Shown in pieces: positions 44,201 through 50,408 of a stretch of 64,000 nt of DNA. The translations under genes and the position numbers were made by a program. The notes beneath the pieces are model-generated. The model saw only the letters and a program-made list of their open reading frames with translations, made no database searches and was not told where the DNA came from. Position 1 is the stretch's first letter, and each line of letters begins with the position of its first letter. Origin of the DNA: SZAS-18 sp038322235 (GTDB lineage: Bacteria > Verrucomicrobiota > Verrucomicrobiia > Chthoniobacterales > SZAS-18); NCBI GenBank assembly GCA_038322235.1, contig JBBQFQ010000024.1:7679-71678 (forward strand), read 5' to 3'.

Positions 44201-44452
44201 CCGCTCTTTGGCGGAGCTGATTCCGAGGCGGCGCGAGAGGAATTCTCTGCGGCGCGACCGCCGCGGCCGACGCCGCCTGGACGTCCGTTGCCGCCGATCT
44301 CCCGCGATGAGCGACGCCCGCCCGCCACCACGCTCGTGCCGATCCCGCCGGCGGCGGCTTCACCACCCGACACGGCGGGGCGCCCGGCGGACCCGCCGCC
44401 GCCCCCGCGGATCATTCCGCGCAGCGCGATCCAGTCGCGGCAGCGGCGGTGA
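41291..44452 (+). CDS. Large secreted/membrane TPR protein (1053 residues)
   Basis: A signal peptide (1-22) is followed by two TPR blocks (about 75-260 and 395-590; e.g. AEAFRRAVNLDPSLWAAKFNVAEVPF and AEALFRKAQVADPSSWPARFNLAEIAF, which are recognisably duplicated) separated by a Pro-rich linker. A single membrane segment (LDLVLFALGAANLLAMLWLLASGLLARLL) lies near residue 715, followed by a PilZ-like beta domain and a disordered Pro/Glu-rich tail. It probably spans the inner membrane with a periplasmic TPR region. It is divergent from the TPR-AAA gene and may share its process. Confidence 0.65.
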   Translation: MRKPLRLVFIAAMAVSAGRVWAQGYDAVPAASPPPPKGVPAKELPKTNPAKAPSDTRKAVRVPKGETGPIPPGKAGGEALLQIARASYEQGNFPLALEQLEASEKLRPNSADAWNLRGAVLLKQEKWDAAAEAFRRAVNLDPSLWAAKFNVAEVPFRRRDYGNARRAFEDLSFQTDRYRLEVEWELLQYKIVVCSLLAGDEPGAQKRFGRLKPTGTTPAYFYAQAAFAFAKKDAGAAKKFLEMGDAAAKPQVRAIFSDTLVRAGWVAGGSPSGSPAGNYDPTAGQSAGPKGRGLPVPQLPPAIDTDLPRSSGEIVPSDAIPPASEPPMPGVSPAPAPSPAAPVKAPAKPEAEPPLIPPPLATPRPGRVGTVTPGWIFVRPSRPSPRFTGSQLRAAANDPDGYTAKLREAQAKLKAKDFDAASKLLEEAIPLTENPSEVQNLRGAIEFYRGNYPAAEALFRKAQVADPSSWPARFNLAEIAFAKKDYPAARSQYEAMLPDTDTIKQPVEREMLQFKIFLALLQEDGVEMAERMAERLPMAGQTPARYYAQVALEARRKRFDKAAEVLASAERFYATSLNFLFAQPLEKLGVLPLPDAGAGARPVEGVPSPAPATANATPAPARPAEVTPLPPGQPGTEAQLLDEIMGGRAVSAPGTPRPKAAIPSAPPAVVPIAPLEPASAAPADAPHNWLADLLRWLVPGSNPRRLDLVLFALGAANLLAMLWLLASGLLARLLRPRSLSLHTAGSVGVAVNKVRNIERLRVRLTVANMTNRAQTIGQMDVVMAGAGDWNRTFHWRTICLNPSGSAAAFEEMEVYPLVLLPGEVASLYVDFVADANDAPARWAKGRFQISVLGWTESGAGRAKPDFSVAFPLEIPSIPWRNQDFIVDLAIGKGGKDGRHEPRDAFLDDEALAAVAEANGGSSDEASFAPPGAREEVPVEEGESTSPQQGGAPAPMFARTPKREFERGPELPLFGGADSEAAREEFSAARPPRPTPPGRPLPPISRDERRPPATTLVPIPPAAASPPDTAGRPADPPPPPRIIPRSAIQSRQRR

Positions 44453-44549
44453 GCGGGAAAGCCCTGGCGTGCAGAGCGCCCGCCGATTGCCGCTTGCCAT
44501 TCGCCCCTCTCGCTGGCTGCATGGCGGGTCGAGGTGTATCTCCCCAACC

Positions 44550-44861
44550 ATGGCGCGTGAAATCTCTCTCAGTGGCGGCGACATCTCCGTTTTGAAAACG
44601 CTCGGCTTCTCCGGGTCGATCATGAAGGGGAACCACCTGATCGAGCGGCTGGGCAACGACGTCTCGCCCGCGGAGTTGATCGACACGATCGAGGGGCTTC
44701 TGATGTTCGATTACATCCTGGCCTCGAAGGATCGGTTCCGCACGGTCGAGGATATTGAGAAGACGGACTTCCGCGTGAATCCGACGATGGCGACGGAGCT
44801 CCGCGAGGCCGTCAGCGGCCGCTCCAAGGAGCCGGAAACGCGCCGGCGCCGCCGGTCGTGA
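44550..44861 (+). CDS. Hypothetical small protein
   Basis: A 103-residue protein from MAREISLSGGDISVLKTLGFSG to a basic C-terminal tail (RRRRRS). The frame is the only one open here that starts at a good ATG; the middle is helical (IDTIEGLLMFDYILASKDRFRTVEDIEKTDF). No family was recognised. It lies between the TPR membrane protein and the nucleotidyltransferase on the same strand. Confidence 0.6.
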   Translation: MAREISLSGGDISVLKTLGFSGSIMKGNHLIERLGNDVSPAELIDTIEGLLMFDYILASKDRFRTVEDIEKTDFRVNPTMATELREAVSGRSKEPETRRRRRS

Positions 44862-44975
44862 GCGCGAGGCGCGGTGGCGGGATCGGATGGCCGTGACGGC
44901 GCTCGGGTTTTCGCGTTGCTCGCCGCCGTTTGACCGCATGCATCGCGCGTTCCATCCTCCGCAGCTCCTCTCTCC

Positions 44976-45728
44976 ATGAACATCCTGATCCTCGCCGCCG
45001 GCTACGCCACGCGCCTCTATCCGCTCACGCTCGACCAGCCAAAGCCGCTGCTCCCGGTCGCGGGAAAGCCGATGATGGAGTGGGTGCTCGACAACATGGC
45101 CCCGATCAGCGGCATCGAAAAAGTCTATGTCGTGACGAACGCGAAATTCGCACCACATTTTCAGGCTTGGGCGGACAAGTACGGCAAGGGACAACCGAGG
45201 ATGACGTTTGAGATCGTGAACGACGGCTCGACGAGCGATGCCGACAAACTCGGTGCGATCGGCGACATGAATCTCGTCATTCAGAAATACGGTCTCGACC
45301 AAAGCGATCTCGTGGTGGTGGCGGGCGACAATCTGTTCTCCCAGAGTCTCGAGTCCTTCGGCCATTTCATGGCCGCCCTCGATGGCCCGGCGCTCGGCGT
45401 CTACGACGTCGGAAGCCTCGAGGAAGCAAAGAAATACGGGGTCGTGGCGGTGGATGAAAACGGCGTGATCACCGAATTCGTCGAAAAGCCCGCCAATCCC
45501 CCGAGCACGCTCATCAGCATCGCGCTGTACTACTACCCGAAGGCCATCGTGAAGATGGTCGCGCAGTATCTCGCGGAGGGGAATAATCCCGATCAGCCCG
45601 GGCGGCTCGTCCAGTGGCTTTATCCGCGAGTGCCGGTCAAGACCTGGAGCGTGCCCGGGACGTGGTTCGACGTCGGCAGCAAGGAGACGCTCGAGCAGGC
45701 GGACCAGCTCTTCGTGAAGTTCAAGTAG
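44976..45728 (+). CDS. Sugar nucleotidyltransferase
   Basis: A 250-residue nucleotidyltransferase of the NTP_transferase family. It starts MNILILAAGYATRLYPLT, has the signature G-x-x-T-R-L-x-P-L-T, KPLLPVAGKPM, VVAGDNLF (metal-binding Asp) and a C-terminal region with TWFDVGSKETLEQAD. It makes an NDP-sugar from NTP and a sugar-1-phosphate; glucose-1-phosphate thymidylyltransferase is the nearest familiar relative, but the nucleotide is not certain. No dTDP-rhamnose genes are nearby. Confidence 0.85.
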   Translation: MNILILAAGYATRLYPLTLDQPKPLLPVAGKPMMEWVLDNMAPISGIEKVYVVTNAKFAPHFQAWADKYGKGQPRMTFEIVNDGSTSDADKLGAIGDMNLVIQKYGLDQSDLVVVAGDNLFSQSLESFGHFMAALDGPALGVYDVGSLEEAKKYGVVAVDENGVITEFVEKPANPPSTLISIALYYYPKAIVKMVAQYLAEGNNPDQPGRLVQWLYPRVPVKTWSVPGTWFDVGSKETLEQADQLFVKFK

Positions 45729-45752
45729 CCGCCGCGGACGGCTCGTCGGGCG

Positions 45753-46202
45753 TCAGACGCCGATGTCCTCGTTCCAGAGGCGGGGCTCCTCCCGGATGAA
45801 TTCCGCCATCATCTGGACGCATTCGTCGAGATCGAGGTCGATCACCTCGATCCCGTGCGCGCGCATGAACTCCGGGCCGCCGGGAAAATTCCGACTCTCA
45901 CCGACGATAACTTTCGCGATGCCGAACTGGACCGCCGCGCCGGAGCACAGGTAGCAGGGCATGAGCGTGGAATAGAGCGTCGCGCCGCGGAAATTTCCCG
46001 GAATGCGCCCCGCGTTTCGCAGGCAGTCGATCTCCGCGTGCGTGATCGGATCGCCGTCCTGGACGCGCTTGTTGTGTCCGCGGGCAATCACGAGGCCGTC
46101 CCGTACGAGCGAAGAACCGATGGGAATCCCACCTTCGCGCCGGCCCTGCCGCGCTTCCTCGATCGCCGCCCGCATGCCTTCATCAATGGATGGTGTGCTC
46201 AT
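45753..46202 (-). CDS. Cytosine deaminase, yeast-type CDA fold
   Basis: A 149-residue zinc deaminase. The Zn ligands are in HAEID and PCYLCSGA. The stretch after that, FGIAKVIVGESRNFPGG, and the C-terminal EEPRLWNEDIG match the fungal Fcy1-type cytosine deaminases much better than tRNA adenosine deaminases (TadA) or guanine deaminases. The reaction is cytosine to uracil. It is convergent with the nucleotidyltransferase gene and divergent from mgtE. Confidence 0.82.
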   Translation of the reverse strand: MSTPSIDEGMRAAIEEARQGRREGGIPIGSSLVRDGLVIARGHNKRVQDGDPITHAEIDCLRNAGRIPGNFRGATLYSTLMPCYLCSGAAVQFGIAKVIVGESRNFPGGPEFMRAHGIEVIDLDLDECVQMMAEFIREEPRLWNEDIGV

Positions 46203-46334
46203 CGCGGCGTTATGCCACGGGACCCGGCCGGATGGCCACCCCGAATGCGGGGAATCGCCCGCAGGGCGGCGTCAGGCGAGATCGGGCAGAAATATCCCTT
46301 ATCATCCGTCCGGGGCGCTTCATAGTCTGCGCCC

Positions 46335-47717
46335 ATGATCGGGAAGCTGCTGCAGCCGGAAATCGAGGCGCTCGTGAAGGCGCGGAATTTTACCCAGCTC
46401 CGCGAGATGTTTGCCGAGTGGGCGAACGCGGACATCGCAGAGGTCATCGCCGATCTGCCAGACGACGATCAGGTCGCGATCTTCCGGGTGCTCCCGCAGG
46501 CGAAGGCGGCCGACGTCTTCGAATACCTCTCGCCGGACGAGCAGGAATGCCTGCTGCGCTCGATGGGGAACGAGACCGCCGCCGGCATCCTGAACGAGAT
46601 GTCGCCGGACGATCGCACGGCACTCCTCGAAGATCTCCCGCCCGAGGCGGTGAAACGGCTCGTCCAGCTCCTCTCACCCGGCGAACGGAAGATCGCGCAA
46701 ACGCTGCTGGGATATCCCGAGGGAAGCGTCGGCCGCTTGATGACGCCCGATTACGTCGCGATCAAGGCGGGCTGGTCCGTCGGGCAGGTGCTCGAGCACG
46801 TGCGCGCCCACGGGCGCGATTCGGAGTCGCTGAACGTGCTCTACGTCACCGACGCGCACGGGAAGCTGCTCGACGACATTCGGATCCGCGAGTTTCTGCT
46901 GCGCCCGCTCGAGACGCCGGTGCGCGAGATCATGAACGACGCGTTCACCTCGCTCTGCGTGACCGATCCCGAGGCAACTGCGGTGGAGGTCTTTCGCAAG
47001 TATGACCGCACGATCCTCCCGGTGACGAATGCGGAGGGGTTCTTGCTCGGCGTCGTGACCGTGGACGACGTGCTCGACATCGCGGAGGCGGAGGCGACCG
47101 AGGACATTCAAAAGCTCGGTGGTCTCGAAGGCGGCCTCGATATGCCGTACCTTGAGAGCCCGCTCCAGACGCTCGTCCGGAAGCGCGGCTCCGTGCTCGT
47201 CGTTCTCTTTCTCGGCGAGATGCTCACCGCGACCGCGATGGGCTTCTTCGAAAAGGAGCTCCAGAAGGCCGTCGTCCTCGCCCTGTTTCTCCCGCTGATC
47301 ATCAGCTCGGGTGGAAACAGCGGCTCGCAGGCGAGCACGCTCATCATCCGCGCCATGGCCTTGGGCGAAGTGACGCTGAAGGATTGGTGGAAGGTGGCCC
47401 GCCGGGAACTCTTCAGCGGACTCGCGCTCGGCGTTCTGCTGGGATTCGTCGGCTATTTCCGGATCGCCGGCTGGGCACTGGGATTCGGCTCCTACGGCGA
47501 GCATTGGTCCATGATCGCGCTGACAGTCGGAATCACGCTCATCGGCGTGGTCCTCTGGGGCAGCATGTGCGGCGCGATGCTGCCGTTTCTGTTGCGCCGG
47601 GTGAAGCTCGACCCGGCAACTTCCTCGGCCCCGCTCGTCGCCACGCTGGTCGACGTGACCGGCCTCATCATCTACTTCCTCGTCGCCGCGGCGGTCCTCA
47701 AAGGGACGCTGCTTTGA
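46335..47717 (+). CDS. mgtE: MgtE magnesium transporter
   Basis: A 460-residue Mg2+ channel/transporter: an N-terminal superhelical domain (to about residue 130), two CBS domains (about 130-255) that sense cytosolic Mg2+, then five membrane helices with the selectivity segment FLPLIISSGGNSGSQASTLIIRAMALGEV. ATG 46335 starts at a natural N-terminus (MIGKLLQPEIEALVKARNFTQLREMF). The 3' end overlaps the convergent kinase-like gene by 20 bases. Confidence 0.95.
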   Translation: MIGKLLQPEIEALVKARNFTQLREMFAEWANADIAEVIADLPDDDQVAIFRVLPQAKAADVFEYLSPDEQECLLRSMGNETAAGILNEMSPDDRTALLEDLPPEAVKRLVQLLSPGERKIAQTLLGYPEGSVGRLMTPDYVAIKAGWSVGQVLEHVRAHGRDSESLNVLYVTDAHGKLLDDIRIREFLLRPLETPVREIMNDAFTSLCVTDPEATAVEVFRKYDRTILPVTNAEGFLLGVVTVDDVLDIAEAEATEDIQKLGGLEGGLDMPYLESPLQTLVRKRGSVLVVLFLGEMLTATAMGFFEKELQKAVVLALFLPLIISSGGNSGSQASTLIIRAMALGEVTLKDWWKVARRELFSGLALGVLLGFVGYFRIAGWALGFGSYGEHWSMIALTVGITLIGVVLWGSMCGAMLPFLLRRVKLDPATSSAPLVATLVDVTGLIIYFLVAAAVLKGTLL

Positions 47718-48693
47718 TCCCCCCCAGCAGTTCCGCGAGCGGGGCCAACTCTCCGACGTTCGCAGCGACACCCCGCAGCGATGCGAGCGCGCGGGGGATG
47801 TGCTGAAGGAAAGCAGGCTTCCCGCGCTGGAGTCCGAGAAATCCGTAGGCACCGAGCGCCTGCATCAGTCGTTGCGCGGAGCAAAGATGGAAAAGGCGCT
47901 CGGAGATCGTCACCCCGGGGTCGAGCGTCCGGTAAAATGCCAGCATTTCCCGGCGCTCATCCGGCGCGAGACTGACATAGGGATCGTGGAGGAGCGAGGC
48001 GAGATCGTAGTGCGGCAGGCCAGCCCGCATCCCCTGGAAGTCGATGAGTCCCGCGCGGCCGTCCGTCAGAAGCAGGATGTTTTGCGATTGAAAATCCCGA
48101 TGCACGAGCACCCGCGGCGGCGCGGCGAGTTCCTCCGCCAGCGCGACCCAAACCGGAAGCGAGTGCACCGCCGCGACGCGAGCGGGGTCGACCCGGTCCG
48201 CGAGAGCCGCGCCGAGGCAGTGGGCGAAGAAATAATCCTGCTCCCAGCGATAGAGCGCCTCGTCGAAGGTCTGTTCGAGCGACACACCCTCGGCTTCCGC
48301 GATCGCCGCCGTCAGGCCGTGCATCCGATGCACCTCCCGCAACGTCGCCTCATAAAGCGGCCGGCGCACCGCCCACGGCTCGTCCCGCGCGCTCCAAAGA
48401 TCGCGCTGACCGAAGTCCTCCAGCACCACGACCCGCTGGTCGGCGTCATGGAGCCAGACCTGCGGGACGCGCACGCCGTGCGCCGTGAGGAACTCGGCGA
48501 CGCGGACGTAGCGCGCGTTTTCCGCCCGGGTGGTGCCGTAGGAGATGACGATGGCGGATTGACCTGTCCCCGGCACGATCACCCGCCAGAAATCGCGATC
48601 CGAGCCACCGCGCTCGATCTTCTCCCAGCGCAGAAGCGCCGGGTCCGCGACCCCGAAGTGGTTCGTGATCAAATCGGTCGCTTGGGAAAACAT
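47698..48693 (-). CDS. Aminoglycoside-phosphotransferase-fold kinase, AmgK-like
   Basis: A 331-residue kinase of the APH fold. The catalytic loop is VLVHRDFQSQNIL and the metal-binding segment LIDFQGMRAG; FYRTLDPGV and YGFLGLQRGKP are further family features. Close relatives are AmgK enzymes that phosphorylate N-acetylmuramate and N-acetylglucosamine for peptidoglycan recycling. A MurU partner was not recognised next to it, though a nucleotidyltransferase sits at 44976-45728. Confidence 0.78.
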   Translation of the reverse strand: MFSQATDLITNHFGVADPALLRWEKIERGGSDRDFWRVIVPGTGQSAIVISYGTTRAENARYVRVAEFLTAHGVRVPQVWLHDADQRVVVLEDFGQRDLWSARDEPWAVRRPLYEATLREVHRMHGLTAAIAEAEGVSLEQTFDEALYRWEQDYFFAHCLGAALADRVDPARVAAVHSLPVWVALAEELAAPPRVLVHRDFQSQNILLLTDGRAGLIDFQGMRAGLPHYDLASLLHDPYVSLAPDERREMLAFYRTLDPGVTISERLFHLCSAQRLMQALGAYGFLGLQRGKPAFLQHIPRALASLRGVAANVGELAPLAELLGGIKAASL

Positions 48694-48731
48694 CGGGGCG
48701 CACGTCTAGCACAGGGGAGCTAGATTGGCGC

Positions 48732-50270
48732 GTGGAGACGATCTGGATCCTCGAAGACCAACTCTCGCCGGCCCATCCGGCGCTCACCGGCGGACCGCGG
48801 CCGGACGCCGTGATTCTGCTCATCGAATCGCGAAAGCGCTTCGCCCATCTGCCCTATCACCAGCAGCGGCTGGTGCTCATCCTCTCGGCCCTGCGCCACT
48901 TCGCGGTGGAGCTCCGGGTGGCCGGCTGGAAGGTCGACCACCACGAGCTTGAAGCGGCGCCTGACTTCCTTACCGCGCTGCAGCGGCACGTCGCGGCATA
49001 CCAGCCCACCCGCCTCGTGGTGATGGAGCCCAACGACTGGCCCATGACGGAGGCGCTGGGCCCGATCTTCGAACGCCTCGCGGTCCCGACGGAGCTGGTG
49101 CCCACGAATCTCTTTCTCTGCGGGCGCGAGGAATTCCGCCTCTGGGCGAAGGGAGGGAAACGGCTGTTGATGGAAAACCACTACCGGCGCATGCGGGTGA
49201 AGACGGGCTGGCTCGTCGGTCCGGACGGAGCCCCCGAGGGCGGCGCCTGGAATCTGGATGCCGAGAACCGCCGCACGTTTACGGATTTCGCGCGGGGGAA
49301 GCCGCCGCGTCCGGCGGATCCCGTGCGCGAAGAACCGGACGCGCTCACTCGCGACATCATCGCGCTGGTGGAGCGGGAGTTTCCCAACCACCCGGGCCGC
49401 GCGGCGGGATTCTGGCTCCCGGTCGATCGCGCGGGCGCGCGGCGCTGGCTCGCGCGCTTTGTCGCGGAGCGCCTCGTGCACTTCGGACCGTTCGAGGACA
49501 CCATGGCGACCGGCGAACCCGTCCTCTTTCATTCCGTGCTTTCGCCCGTCCTGAATCTCGGCCTCATCTCGCCCGCCGAATGCGTGGAAGCCGCCCTCGC
49601 GGCCTACCGCTCGGGCGCGGCGCCGCTCAATTCCGTCGAGGGATTCGTCCGCCAGATCATCGGGTGGCGTGAGTTCGTGAACGGCATCTACTGGCTGCGC
49701 ATGCCCGGTTACGTCACGGAAAACGGACTCGGCGCGAGCCGACCCCTCCCCGCCTGGCTGCAGACGGGCGAGACCGATCTCCGCTGCGTGCGCGAATGCG
49801 TCCAGCAGGTGCTCGGGACGTCGTTCAACCACCACATCCAGCGCCTGATGGTCCTGGGGAATTTCTTCATGCTGGCTGACATCGCACCGGGCGAAGTCCT
49901 GGCGTGGTTCAATGCGATGTATTGCGATGCCCACGACTGGGTGATGGCCGCGAATGTCATCGGGATGATCCTCCACGCCGATGGCGGCCTGATGGCCACG
50001 AAGCCGTACGTGGCCGGCTCGGGCTACATCGAGCGCATGAGCGACTACTGCGAAGGCTGCCGCTACGATCCGGCGGTGAAGACCGGGCCGACGGCGTGTC
50101 CCTTCAACTACCTTTACTGGTCGTTTTACGACCGCCACGGCCCGCGGTTTGCCAAGAACCCGCGGGTCGCCATGATGGTCCGCTCCTGGGCCAAACGGAG
50201 CGAGGCGGACAAGGCCGCGGTGCGCGCCTCGACGCAAGAGTTTCTCGCCCGCGCGGTGCCGCTGGGCTGA
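48732..50270 (+). CDS. Iron-sulphur photolyase (FeS-BCP, PhrB-like)
   Basis: A 512-residue cryptochrome/photolyase-related protein of the class that contains (6-4) photolyases such as PhrB of Agrobacterium. The N-terminal antenna domain starts ETIWILEDQL. Four Cys are placed as expected for a [4Fe-4S] cluster: C352, C440, C443 and C456, with spacing identical to the PhrB cluster (C350, C438, C441, C454). GTG start at 48732. It repairs UV lesions with light, or acts as a receptor. Confidence 0.88.
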   Translation: METIWILEDQLSPAHPALTGGPRPDAVILLIESRKRFAHLPYHQQRLVLILSALRHFAVELRVAGWKVDHHELEAAPDFLTALQRHVAAYQPTRLVVMEPNDWPMTEALGPIFERLAVPTELVPTNLFLCGREEFRLWAKGGKRLLMENHYRRMRVKTGWLVGPDGAPEGGAWNLDAENRRTFTDFARGKPPRPADPVREEPDALTRDIIALVEREFPNHPGRAAGFWLPVDRAGARRWLARFVAERLVHFGPFEDTMATGEPVLFHSVLSPVLNLGLISPAECVEAALAAYRSGAAPLNSVEGFVRQIIGWREFVNGIYWLRMPGYVTENGLGASRPLPAWLQTGETDLRCVRECVQQVLGTSFNHHIQRLMVLGNFFMLADIAPGEVLAWFNAMYCDAHDWVMAANVIGMILHADGGLMATKPYVAGSGYIERMSDYCEGCRYDPAVKTGPTACPFNYLYWSFYDRHGPRFAKNPRVAMMVRSWAKRSEADKAAVRASTQEFLARAVPLG

Positions 50271-50408
50271 CGCGGAGCCGAGTGGAATTGGGAGCCCGAC
50301 CCCAGCGCGGAAATCCTTTGTGAAACGGGCGTTTCCGGCCTACTTTTCCGGCCACCTCCATTCCGCGCCCGCGCCTGTATCCAAGCGCCTTGGCGCAACG
50401 CTCCGAAC

